Shown here: positions 35,113 through 42,514 of the stretch, one piece after another
How positions within the stretch are numbered: position 1 is the first letter of the stretch
Layout of the letters: each line of letters begins with the position of its first letter
From: Chlorobium sp. N1
Lineage (GTDB): Bacteria; Bacteroidota; Chlorobiia; Chlorobiales; Chlorobiaceae
DNA: 64,000 nt
Assembly: GCF_004332115.1 (NCBI RefSeq)
Contig: NZ_SJPA01000006.1
Location: forward strand, 47,146 to 111,145
Direction of reading: 5' to 3'
Program-made: the position numbers and the translations under genes
Notes under the pieces: generated by a model
Told to the model about the DNA's origin: nothing
The model's database searches: none
Seen by the model: only the letters and a program-made list of their open reading frames with translations

Positions 35113-35832
35113 CTATGAGGCCGCAACCCACGCCGGCACGAATCTCCACGCATGGCGCATCTCACGGTCGAGCCGCGCGTACTCGGGCTCGTGACGGGCG
35201 ACAAGCGACCAGAACGCTTTCGAGTGGTTCATGTGCACGGTGTGGCAGAGCTCGTGCACGATGATGTATCGAACGAGCTCCGGAGGGAGGAAGAGCAGCT
35301 TGATGTTCAGCGTGATGCGGCCCTTCGAGGAACAGCTCCCCCACCGGGAGTGCTGGAGGCGCACGGATGAGGAGACGAAACTGAAGCCCATCTGCCGGGC
35401 CGCCTCCCCGAGCATCGGGAAGAGGATCTGGCGGGCTCTCTTTTTCAGCCAGAGATGGAGTACCGCCATTGCTGCCTCGCCGTCCGAAGGATCGACGGGA
35501 AGCACCAGGCCGAAGGGAGCCGAGCAGATGTCCTCGAGCGGACGTCGCCGGCTCCCGTCATAGGAAAGGCTCCACTCCTCCCCCGTGAGGCCGAAGCGCA
35601 GCAGTCCGGGAAGGCCGCCCTCGAGCAGGGGCTCTTCAGGCCGTCGGTGCTGCTCGAGCCGCGCCGCCGTCCGCTCCACCCACTCCCGGTGGCGTTCGAC
35701 GAGGGCGGGAACCTCGCGCCGGTCGAACCCGACGGGAATCACCACCACGAGTCCCTCGTGCGGCATCATCCTGAGCCGGGCGCTGCGTGCCCGGCGGCTG
35801 ACCTTCAGCGTATAGGGTATGGAAGTCTTCAT
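35113..35832 (-). CDS. YgjP-like (DUF45) metallopeptidase-domain protein
   Basis: 239 residues from the ATG at 35832. The C-terminal domain contains HELCHTVHMNHSKAFW, the zinc site HExxH plus a downstream His that defines the YgjP/DUF45 family. YIIVHELCH follows the conserved LNIKLLFLPPELVRY. Family members are found beside restriction-modification and toxin genes. A 132-bp duplicate of its 5' end lies at 37715-37846 on the far side of hipBA. The longer open frame upstream lacks homology and overlaps the hip operator region. Confidence 0.87.
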   Translation of the reverse strand: MKTSIPYTLKVSRRARSARLRMMPHEGLVVVIPVGFDRREVPALVERHREWVERTAARLEQHRRPEEPLLEGGLPGLLRFGLTGEEWSLSYDGSRRRPLEDICSAPFGLVLPVDPSDGEAAMAVLHLWLKKRARQILFPMLGEAARQMGFSFVSSSVRLQHSRWGSCSSKGRITLNIKLLFLPPELVRYIIVHELCHTVHMNHSKAFWSLVARHEPEYARLDREMRHAWRFVPAWVAAS

Positions 35833-35847
35833 AGGCTCAACATACGC
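35716..35847. repeat. 132-bp direct repeat, copy 1 (5' end of the YgjP-like gene)
   Basis: Matches 37715-37846 in the same orientation without gaps; about 14 mismatches by eye (near 89% identity). It covers the first ~38 codons and 16 bp of leader of the YgjP-like gene. Confidence 0.93.
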
Positions 35848-35931
35848 CCTGGCAGAGAAAAATAATAGCGGCACACAGGAATAGATACGCTCGGAGCCAT
35901 CACGGGAAGCACCGCGCCCCATCAAAGCATC

Positions 35932-35959
35932 TTTATTCGCCAAATATGGCGAATAAAGA
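35932..35959 (+). promoter_or_regulatory. palindromic operator of the hipBA operon
   Basis: CTTTATTCGCC and GGCGAATAAAG are perfect 11-bp inverted arms separated by AAATAT. A TATATTTATG-like -10 region follows. The placement, 64 bp before hipB, fits an autoregulatory operator bound by the HTH antitoxin. Confidence 0.78.
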
Positions 35960-36022
35960 CTATATTTATGTATATATCGTCAGATATTGCGACTTATAAA
36001 TGCGTTAAAAACAGAGGCATCG

Positions 36023-36370
36023 ATGAAAATCGAAGGAACGCTGACCGACGAGGCGATCCTCGGGGAACTGGGCGGACGGCTGGCCGGGCGGCGGCTGGAG
36101 CTTCAGCTCAGCCAGGAAACACTCGCCGAACAGGCAGGCATATCGAAGCGGACCGTAGAGCGCATCGAATCGGGGGCCACGACACAGATATCGTCCATGA
36201 TCAGGGTCATGAGGACCCTTGGCATCCTGGAACGGCTGGAGGCACTGGTGCCAGAAAGAAGGCCGCGCCCGATGGATCTCGTAAAACTCGAAGGGAAAGC
36301 TCGAAAGCGGACACGAAGCAGGAAAACCCCCGAAAACAGAAAAAACTGGACATGGGGTGACGAGTCATGA
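36023..36370 (+). CDS. HipB-like antitoxin / XRE-family regulator
   Basis: 115 residues from the ATG at 36023, preceded by AGAGG. The HTH-XRE domain spans about 13-75 (GRRLELQLSQETLAEQAGISKRTVERIESG), followed by a basic tail (KARKRTRSRKTPENRKN). It would bind the palindrome upstream and neutralise the adjoining HipA kinase. Its stop overlaps the hipA start (ATGA), a standard toxin-antitoxin coupling. Confidence 0.88.
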   Translation: MKIEGTLTDEAILGELGGRLAGRRLELQLSQETLAEQAGISKRTVERIESGATTQISSMIRVMRTLGILERLEALVPERRPRPMDLVKLEGKARKRTRSRKTPENRKNWTWGDES

Positions 36371-37674
36371 GCACGACTGCAACGGTAAACCTCTGGGGTC
36401 GCAGGATCGGAGCGGTATCGATCGCCAGCGACGCCCCGGCCGCCACATTCGAGTACGAGCGGGACTTCGCGGAAAGCGGCATCGAAATCGCCCCGATCTC
36501 AATGCCGCTGTCCGGCCGCATCTACACGTTTCCCGATCTGCGCCGTGAAACATTCCACGGACTTCCGGGCCTTCTGGCGGACTCTCTGCCGGACCGGTTC
36601 GGCAATGCACTGATCGACGCATGGCTTGCGCGCTCCGGACGAACGCCCGGCTCCATGAATGCAGTTGAACGGCTCTGCTATACGGGAGCCCGGGGAATGG
36701 GGGCCCTGGAGTACGCGCCGGCTGTCCGACTGGGAAGCCCGCAGTCGGCCCCGGTCGAAATCGAAGGACTGGTCGAACTGGCCTCGGAGGTCCTTACCCA
36801 CAGAAACGACCTGCAGGCATGGTTCCATGACGAAGGCAGCGAGACCGCACTCAGGGACATCCTCAGGGTCGGGACGTCGGCTGGCGGAGCCAGGGCAAAG
36901 GCTGTGATTGCCTGGAACCCGGAAACCAACGAGGTCCGTTCGGGCCAGATAAAAGCCGGAAAGGGGTTCGAATACTGGCTGCTCAAGTTCGACGGAGTAA
37001 GCGGTAACAGGGACAAGGAGCTGGAAGACCCGAAAGGCTATGGCGCAATCGAGCACGCATATCACCGCATGGCGCAGGATTCGGGCATCACCATGACTCC
37101 GTGCCGCCTGTTTGAGGAAAACGGTCGCCGACACTTCATGACCAGGCGCTTCGACCGGCTGGAAGACGGCTCGAAACTGCACATGCAGTCGCTCTCCGCC
37201 ATGGTCCATTACGACTTCAACCAGGCCGGGGCTTACGGCTACGAACAGGCGCTGCAGGTCATCCGGCGGCTCGGGCTGCCGATGGCGGCCGTCGAGGAGC
37301 AGTTCAGGCGAATGGTGTTCAACATTGTGGCCCGCAACCAGGACGACCATGTCAAGAACATCGCCTTTCTCATGGACCGTTCGGGCAACTGGTCGCTTGC
37401 CCCTGCGTTTGACCTCACCTACAGTTACCAGCCGGGGGGAGCATGGACCGCCACCCATCAAATGACGCTCAACGGCAAACGGAGCGGATTCATGCTTGAA
37501 GATTTCAGGACATGCGCCAAAAGCGCGTCCATGAAGCGCGGACGAGCGGAAACCATCATCGAAGAGGTCCGTGCCGTCGTCGGAAAATGGAATGAGTATG
37601 CAGAAGAGTCGGGAGTCGACCCCCGCCAGCAAGGAAAGATCGCCGCCGCACTCCGGCTGGAACCGTTTCGATGA
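36367..37674 (+). CDS. hipA: HipA-family serine/threonine kinase toxin
   Basis: 435 residues, full HipA length. It has the N-terminal HipA_N domain (FEYERDFAESGIEIAPISMPL), the glycine-rich ATP loop with GTSAGGARAKAVIAW, the catalytic NxxxxNxDDHxKN variant seen as NIVARNQDDHVKNIAFLMD, and the activation-segment DLTYS. In E. coli HipA phosphorylates glutamyl-tRNA synthetase and induces persistence. The module is flanked by the duplicated YgjP-like fragment, suggesting acquisition by recombination. Confidence 0.93.
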   Translation: MSTTATVNLWGRRIGAVSIASDAPAATFEYERDFAESGIEIAPISMPLSGRIYTFPDLRRETFHGLPGLLADSLPDRFGNALIDAWLARSGRTPGSMNAVERLCYTGARGMGALEYAPAVRLGSPQSAPVEIEGLVELASEVLTHRNDLQAWFHDEGSETALRDILRVGTSAGGARAKAVIAWNPETNEVRSGQIKAGKGFEYWLLKFDGVSGNRDKELEDPKGYGAIEHAYHRMAQDSGITMTPCRLFEENGRRHFMTRRFDRLEDGSKLHMQSLSAMVHYDFNQAGAYGYEQALQVIRRLGLPMAAVEEQFRRMVFNIVARNQDDHVKNIAFLMDRSGNWSLAPAFDLTYSYQPGGAWTATHQMTLNGKRSGFMLEDFRTCAKSASMKRGRAETIIEEVRAVVGKWNEYAEESGVDPRQQGKIAAALRLEPFR

Positions 37675-37714
37675 CGGGCCTCCTGAAGGGCGGCACAGTT
37701 TATACCGGAAGAGG

Positions 37715-37831
37715 GCGCCGGTCGAACCCGACGGGAATCACCACCACGAGCCCGTCATGCGGCATCATCCGAAGCCGGGCGCTGCGTGCCCGCCGGCTGA
37801 CCTTCAGTGTATAGGGAATGGGTTCCTTCAT
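37715..37831 (-). pseudogene. 5' fragment of a second YgjP-like gene
   Basis: Reads MKEPIPYTLKVSRRARSARL and so on for about 38 codons, parallel to the intact gene's start, then loses homology at 37715. Differences from the intact copy include changed second and third residues, so the fragment is diverged rather than a fresh duplication. Confidence 0.85.
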
Positions 37832-37846
37832 AGCATCAACATACGC
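37715..37846. repeat. 132-bp direct repeat, copy 2
   Basis: Gapless match to 35716-35847. Beyond 37847 homology stops abruptly and a different remnant begins. Confidence 0.93.
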
Positions 37847-37898
37847 TGTACCAGAATTGGTCAATCTCGCTGTTGAGTTCGGGGTTGTATTGCAGCAT
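37836..37898 (-). pseudogene. possible hsdM N-terminal remnant
   Basis: Twenty codons read MLQYNPELNSEIDQFWYSVC. The part MLxYNPELNSxIDQFW resembles the start of type I restriction-modification methyltransferase subunits, which continue for about 500 residues. Here the frame ends as it enters the direct repeat. It is too short for certainty. Confidence 0.45.
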
Positions 37899-37900
37899 GG

Positions 37901-38140
37901 CTATTTGTCCTCCAACTGCTTGACGTTTCTGTCGGCAAGCAGGCGTTTCATCTGCTGAATGGCGGTCTGGTTCAGGATTTTCAGCCGCTCGGCCTGCGGC
38001 AGTCCCTGGTGAACGAAATGGGCGTTCAGACTTTCGAGGTTGGCCAGGCATTCGTCTTGATGGCGTCGGTGTGGATGCGGGAATTGATTTCGACTGCTGA
38101 CTGAATAGTTCAGAATGAAGTCTTCATAGCCGTTCCTCAT
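37901..38140 (-). CDS. 79-residue hypothetical protein after HepT
   Basis: The C-terminal half is helical (LPQAERLKILNQTAIQQMKRLLADRNVKQLEDK). The N-terminal part (NQFPHPHRRHQDE) is unlike an ordered domain, so the ORF may be a fragment or frameshifted. Its start overlaps the HepT stop by 17 bp. Located between the putative hsdM remnant and the HepT/MntA pair; no family recognised. Confidence 0.45.
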   Translation of the reverse strand: MRNGYEDFILNYSVSSRNQFPHPHRRHQDECLANLESLNAHFVHQGLPQAERLKILNQTAIQQMKRLLADRNVKQLEDK

Positions 38141-38480
38141 CTTTCAGCGCACTGAGCAGCCGCAGCAGTTCGGGCACGTCATCGCAGATGATGCTCCACA
38201 AGGTGTCGTCGTCGATGCCGAGATAGCCGTGAATAAGGCGGTTTCGGGTGGCGATAACCATCCGCCAGGGGATTTCGGGATGAGTGTGACGAACGTCATC
38301 CGGAATACGGGTTGCGGCTTCGCCGATCAGCTCCAGGTTCCGCAGTGTGGCATCGTAGGTGAGACCGCTGGCCACGAATCCCGCCTGATCGAGGCTGTCG
38401 GTATAGGCGAGCACCTTTCCGGCGAAGTCGATCATGTCGTCGACGTAGAAGCGCCATTCCCGCCGCCCGGCATCAGACAT
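38124..38480 (-). CDS. HepT-like HEPN ribonuclease toxin (DUF86)
   Basis: 118 residues from the ATG at 38480. It contains the HEPN catalytic motif RNRLIHGY, exactly R-x4-H-x-Y: Arg and His form the RNase site, and the Tyr is the residue AMPylated by MntA in the described HepT/MntA systems. Preceding elements (NLELIGEAATRIP) are typical of DUF86. The start overlaps the MntA stop by 8 bp, so the antitoxin is translated first. Confidence 0.88.
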   Translation of the reverse strand: MSDAGRREWRFYVDDMIDFAGKVLAYTDSLDQAGFVASGLTYDATLRNLELIGEAATRIPDDVRHTHPEIPWRMVIATRNRLIHGYLGIDDDTLWSIICDDVPELLRLLSALKDEERL

Positions 38481-38763
38481 CGACCCGCTCCTGTTCAATA
38501 GAGGAGCGCAACTGAGGGCGCAAGGCCTTTTCTGTGACCAGATCGACCGGACAACCCAGAAGGTCTTCCAGATAGAACTGCACGCCGAAATATCGCTTGG
38601 AGGTGGCCGGTCCGTCAAACGCCACCAGCACATCGACATCGCTTCCGCTGCTCGCCGTGTCACGGGCGGTGGAACCGAACAGAGCCAGACGCGTCACGCC
38701 GAAAAGGGCCTGGAGCTCGGGCTTGCTATGGGCCAGTAGTTGCAGGGCTCGCTGCCTGTTCAT
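38473..38763 (-). CDS. MntA-like nucleotidyltransferase antitoxin
   Basis: 96 residues with the minimal nucleotidyltransferase signature LFGSTARDTASSGSDVDVLV (GS-x10-DxD), followed by the short tail domain of MNT proteins. It pairs with the HEPN toxin directly downstream. MntA enzymes transfer AMP from ATP to the HepT tyrosine and so inactivate the RNase. Its start is about 195 bp from the 3' end of ssrA. Confidence 0.88.
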   Translation of the reverse strand: MNRQRALQLLAHSKPELQALFGVTRLALFGSTARDTASSGSDVDVLVAFDGPATSKRYFGVQFYLEDLLGCPVDLVTEKALRPQLRSSIEQERVDV

Positions 38764-38894
38764 CACTACGCCTCCATCCTTCTGATTCGTTTTAGGGTTC
38801 GGGCGCACAGCAACCGAAACCATTGGGCGCGGCCGCCCGATGTTTGAAACTATGGGAAATATAAAACATTTGCCACACGCCGGAGCGAGCCAAC

Positions 38895-38919
38895 AAAAAA
38901 GCCCTGCGTTGACAGGGCT
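38895..38919 (-). terminator. terminator of ssrA
   Basis: On the minus strand AGCCCTG-TCAACG-CAGGGCT is followed by T6, about 40 bp after the tmRNA 3' end. Confidence 0.85.
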
Positions 38920-38957
38920 CTTCGGACGTTTCCAGACGTCTCTGGATCCGTCGATTG

Positions 38958-39356
38958 TGGAGATGCCGGGAGTCGAACCCGGGTCCAGAACATTGCTCGA
39001 TAAAGCCACCACACTCATCTCCGGTGCTCGGAGTTTCGCGGGCCGGAACTGCACCGGCAAAGGCCGTTCCGCTAGCCCGAATTAGTACCCGTCTGCCCCT
39101 TCGGGCGAAAACAGACGGGGCTTACTTGCGCGAGCTGAAGCTCAAGCGCGGGTTATGCCATCCTGCGGTTTCAGAGTAAGCGCCTCCGCCGCCGGACGAT
39201 GGCTGATTAATTAACTTTTGCTAATCAGGCAGCCATTGCATACGAATAATCGTCTGCATCTATTGGTTGCATAGACTTCTTTAACGAGTCCATCCATGCT
39301 GAAACTCGGAGTGCAACTTTACCTTACACCTGCCCTGTCGAAAGCCTGTCATCCCC
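38958..39356 (-). ncRNA. ssrA: transfer-messenger RNA (tmRNA)
   Basis: The 5' GGGGATG pairs with the 3' CATCTCC (one G-T wobble). The T arm is ACCCGGG-TTCGACT-CCCGG, and CCA is not encoded. The tag frame reads GCA GAC GAT TAT TCG TAT GCA ATG GCT GCC TGA, that is ADDYSYAMAA with the resume Ala (about 39225-39260). It rescues stalled ribosomes with SmpB. At 399 nt it is a normal one-piece tmRNA. The 3' side is next to the toxin-antitoxin region. Confidence 0.95.
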
Positions 39357-39440
39357 AGTAAAATCAAAGAACGTCTTGCCGTATGGCAATAGTATATATA
39401 CTTTTCAGCATACACTACCAAAACAACGCCGAAAAGCCCC

Positions 39441-39545
39441 ATGCAATTCCCCGACCTGAAAAAACTCGACGGAAAGAAGATCATCTTATGGGGGGTCATC
39501 TCCTGGCTGCTGCTGATCGTGCTGCTCGTATTCTTCGGAGGGTGA
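39441..39545 (+). CDS. 34-residue single-span membrane protein (candidate)
   Basis: The frame MQFPDLKKLDGKKIILWGVI is followed by SWLLLIVLLVFFGG and a stop: a charged cytoplasmic start and one strong membrane helix. It is too short for routine gene finders and has no clear Shine-Dalgarno, but a TATATA element lies about 50 bp upstream and the frame fills the gap between ssrA and algH. No homologue recalled. Confidence 0.5.
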   Translation: MQFPDLKKLDGKKIILWGVISWLLLIVLLVFFGG

Positions 39546-39566
39546 TGCCTCAGGAGCCCGATCCGC

Positions 39567-40136
39567 TCAGTTGAGCCCGGGCAGCTCGGGCGAGTTGGCG
39601 ATCAGCTGATACTCCCCGCCTTTCGAGCGCACCGTGCGGCTCCACATCCGCTCGTACTCCCCGCTGAAAACCATTTCCGGGGTGGCGTCCGCCATGTACC
39701 AGGAGCCCTCCTCGAACTCGGCCTCGAGCTGTCCGGCGCTCCAGCCGGCGTAGCCGAGGAAGAAGCGGATCTCGGAAGGCTTGATGACGCCGGTGTTGAG
39801 CAGGTAGCTGAGCTCCTCGCGGTCTCCGCCCCAGAAAAGCCCGGGAAGGATCTCCTCCGAGCCGTCGAGCAGGTCGCCGCGCAGGTGCAGGAAATGCACC
39901 GTATCGGACTGCACCGGCCCGCCCATATGCAGCGGCTCCTCCACCTCCTCGAAGCCGGTGACGGCCTCGCGGACCTGGAACTCCATCGGGCGGTTGAGTA
40001 TGAATCCGAGCGAACCCTCTTCGTTGTGCTCGCACATCATGAGCACCGTCCGCTTGAAATTCGATTCAAGAAGATTTGCCGAGGCGATCAGCAGCTTGCC
40101 TGCCGAGAGCCGCTCATATTCGTTGAAAACACCCAT
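39567..40136 (-). CDS. YqgE/AlgH family protein (UPF0301)
   Basis: 189 residues matching the UPF0301 fold: GKLLIASANLLESNFKRTVLMMCEHNEEGSLGFILNRP at the start, then LHMGGPVQSDTVHFLH and the C-terminal FLGYAGWSAGQLEAEFEEGSWYM. In Pseudomonas the homologue AlgH affects alginate regulation; the biochemical role is unknown. It follows bcp by 3 bp, a probable two-gene operon. Confidence 0.92.
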   Translation of the reverse strand: MGVFNEYERLSAGKLLIASANLLESNFKRTVLMMCEHNEEGSLGFILNRPMEFQVREAVTGFEEVEEPLHMGGPVQSDTVHFLHLRGDLLDGSEEILPGLFWGGDREELSYLLNTGVIKPSEIRFFLGYAGWSAGQLEAEFEEGSWYMADATPEMVFSGEYERMWSRTVRSKGGEYQLIANSPELPGLN

Positions 40137-40139
40137 CCA

Positions 40140-40610
40140 TCACTGTTTGGATTCAAGCCATTCGAGGACCTGGCGCGGATGATCCGCAGCCTTGACCTTC
40201 GGCCATACATTCTCGATCTTTCCCTCTTCGTCGACAAGGTAGGAGACCCTCGAGGTCCCCATGTACTCACGCCCCATGAACTTCTTCGGGCCCCAGACGC
40301 CGTAAGCCTCAACCACCGACTTTTCCGTGTCGGCAAGGAGGCGGAAGGGAAGCTGGTACTTGTCGGCGAACTTGCGGTGCCGGGCCTCGGAATCCACGCT
40401 CACGCCCAGGACATCCACCCCGACACTGTTAAAGTTAGGCAAATTATCGCGAAATGCGCAAGCTTCGGCCGTGCAGCCGGGCGTATCGTCTTTGGGATAA
40501 AAATAAATAAGTACCTTCCTTCCGCGGTACTCTTCGAGAGATACCTCTTTGCCGTCCTGGTCCCTTCCGTGTAGAGGGGGGGCCGGCATGCCCGGTTCAA
40601 GCAGTGCCAT
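40140..40610 (-). CDS. bcp: peroxiredoxin, Bcp/PrxQ type
   Basis: 156 residues. The peroxidatic Cys is in FYPKDDTPGCTAEACAFRD, with a second Cys five residues later, the arrangement of atypical 2-Cys PrxQ enzymes. It reduces hydroperoxides with thioredoxin-type donors, useful to an anaerobe facing oxygen. Normal length. Transcribed with the AlgH gene. Confidence 0.94.
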   Translation of the reverse strand: MALLEPGMPAPPLHGRDQDGKEVSLEEYRGRKVLIYFYPKDDTPGCTAEACAFRDNLPNFNSVGVDVLGVSVDSEARHRKFADKYQLPFRLLADTEKSVVEAYGVWGPKKFMGREYMGTSRVSYLVDEEGKIENVWPKVKAADHPRQVLEWLESKQ

Positions 40611-40707
40611 AGTGCTGTACTATTGATGTTTGCGGTTGTATGATTTATACTGGTAAGAATACGGCCGGGGCGCAAAAAGTTTCCCCGCCGAACACCCGGA
40701 GATCCTT

Positions 40708-41220
40708 ATGAAACCCTTTACCTACTGCCCGCTCTGCGGAAAAGGCCTCAACCCCGCACTGCTCGAAGGCCGGGAGCGCATGCTCTGCCCCGAATGCGGC
40801 TGGGTGCACTACCGCAACCCGCTGCCGGTGGCCATAGCCTGCACCGTGAACCCCAAGGGCGAAATCCTGCTCATCCGACGCGCGCACGAACCCGCCCTGA
40901 ACGAGTGGGCGCTGCCGGGAGGGTTCCTGGAGTCGGGGGAGCTGCCCGAGGAGGGGTGCCTCAGGGAACTGATGGAGGAAACTTCGATCGAGGGCCGCGT
41001 GGAACGCATCATCGGCGTCTACCACCGTGAAAGCACCATGTACGGCTCACTGCTCGCCGTCGCCTACGCCGTTACGGCCTCGCACGAAAACATCAGGATC
41101 AACCACGAAGTGTTCGAGGCGGGATTCTACCCCCCGGACGCCATGCCGGAAGTGCGCATCCCGCTGCACCGCCAGATCATCGACGAGCACCGCCGCGCGA
41201 GCGAGTCGGCCTCAGGCTGA
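40708..41220 (+). CDS. Nudix hydrolase with N-terminal zinc ribbon
   Basis: 170 residues: a four-Cys ribbon (CPLCGKGLNP ... CPECGW, residues 7-33) as in NudC/ADP-ribose-type hydrolases, then a Nudix domain with GGFLESGELPEEGCLRELMEE. It likely hydrolyses NADH, ADP-ribose or related dinucleotides. The 3' end overlaps the convergent mscS end by 9 bp. Confidence 0.9.
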   Translation: MKPFTYCPLCGKGLNPALLEGRERMLCPECGWVHYRNPLPVAIACTVNPKGEILLIRRAHEPALNEWALPGGFLESGELPEEGCLRELMEETSIEGRVERIIGVYHRESTMYGSLLAVAYAVTASHENIRINHEVFEAGFYPPDAMPEVRIPLHRQIIDEHRRASESASG

Positions 41221-42507
41221 GGCCCGGCCGCTTTCCTGACGGGAAGAGAGCGCCTCGCCGAGACTCAGCCCGGCCCGCTCGAGATCGAACCCGCCCGGAT
41301 TCTGGAAAACCCGCAGCCCGAACGAAGGCAGGACGGCCAGCACATGGTCCATGACGTCCGCCTGCACCCCCTCGTAAACAGCCCACTCTTTCTCCCTCGA
41401 GAAGACATAGATCTCCAGCGGAATGCCCTCGGCCGTCGGCTGGAGGTGTCGGATGATGAGCGTCATCGAGGTGTTGACCTTGGGATGGTTTTTCAGGTAG
41501 GCCGCAAGATAGGCCCGGAAGGTGCCGAAGTTGGTAAGGCGGCGCGCGTTGACCGGCGAGACGTTGCCGTCCGAGAACTTCGCGTTCCACTCGCTGAGCT
41601 CCCGCTCCTTCTCCTCGAGGTACCCCTTAAGGAGCCGGACCTCACGAAGCCTCCCGAGCAGCTCCTCGTCGAGGAACCGGACACTGTTCATGTCGATGTT
41701 CACGGAACGCTTGATGCGCCGCCCTCCCCCTTCGCTCATGCCGCGCCAGTTCTTGAAGCCCTGGGAGATCAGCGAATAGGCCGGAATGGTGCTGATGGTC
41801 TTGTCCCAGTTCTGCACCGAGACCGTCACGAGCGAAATATCGATGATGTCGCCGTCTGCCCCGTACTGCGGCATCTCGATCCAGTCCCCCACCCGCACGA
41901 GGTTGTTGGCCGAGAGCTGCACGCCGGCCACCAGCCCGAGGATCGAATCCTTGAAGACCAGCAGGAGGACCGCCGTGAACGCACCGAGTCCGCTGAGGAA
42001 GACCACCGGAGACTTGCCCATCAGTTTCGAGACCATTACGACGAGCGCCACCGAAACGGCCAGGGCCTTGAGCACCTGCATGAAACTCTTCACCGGAAGG
42101 CGCACGGCCGATGGCCTGGTTGCGAGAAAATCCTGCAGGGCGTCGAGCGAGGCGAAGACCACCAGCACGACAGCGAACGTCAGGTAGAGCACGGCGACGT
42201 CCTTGACGATGGAGACCAGTTCGGGATAGTAATGGAGCACAGGGTCGGAGAGAAGGTGCACCAGGATCGGCGGCAGGAGGCGGGCGAGCCCGGAAAACAC
42301 CTTGCGGCGGACCAGGATATCGTCGAACGTCGTCACCGTCCTTGCGGCCAGACGGTTGATCGTCTCAAGCAGCACCCGCTTGAAGACAAGCTCGACGGCC
42401 GCGATGAATATGACCGCCAGCAGCGATGCCGTGAGGGTGGAGAGCAGTGTGGCCATGTCGGAGGCCATGCCGTAGGAGGAGAAGAAGTCGAAAATCGGCT
42501 GCATCAT
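41212..42507 (-). CDS. MscS-family mechanosensitive channel (YbdG-like)
   Basis: 431 residues: about five N-terminal membrane helices, the pore/beta domain (FKDSILGLVAGVQLSANNLVRVGDWIEMPQYGADGDI, about 185-222) and a soluble C-terminal domain with the insert typical of YbdG-type channels. It would release solutes on osmotic downshift. It starts 7 bp after the phoR-like gene, so the channel is in the same operon as the two-component pair, an unusual partner for Pho-type regulators. Confidence 0.9.
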   Translation of the reverse strand: MMQPIFDFFSSYGMASDMATLLSTLTASLLAVIFIAAVELVFKRVLLETINRLAARTVTTFDDILVRRKVFSGLARLLPPILVHLLSDPVLHYYPELVSIVKDVAVLYLTFAVVLVVFASLDALQDFLATRPSAVRLPVKSFMQVLKALAVSVALVVMVSKLMGKSPVVFLSGLGAFTAVLLLVFKDSILGLVAGVQLSANNLVRVGDWIEMPQYGADGDIIDISLVTVSVQNWDKTISTIPAYSLISQGFKNWRGMSEGGGRRIKRSVNIDMNSVRFLDEELLGRLREVRLLKGYLEEKERELSEWNAKFSDGNVSPVNARRLTNFGTFRAYLAAYLKNHPKVNTSMTLIIRHLQPTAEGIPLEIYVFSREKEWAVYEGVQADVMDHVLAVLPSFGLRVFQNPGGFDLERAGLSLGEALSSRQESGRASA

Positions 42508-42514
42508 ATGTCAA

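Noticed and set aside
36023..37674. hipBA interpreted as a transposon
   Set aside because: No transposase or terminal inverted repeats; the flanking direct repeat is a gene fragment of 132 bp, too long for a target duplication.
40590..40610. TGGCACTGCTTGAA at the bcp start
   Set aside because: It overlaps the start codon and its -12 position is AC, so it cannot be a promoter for bcp.
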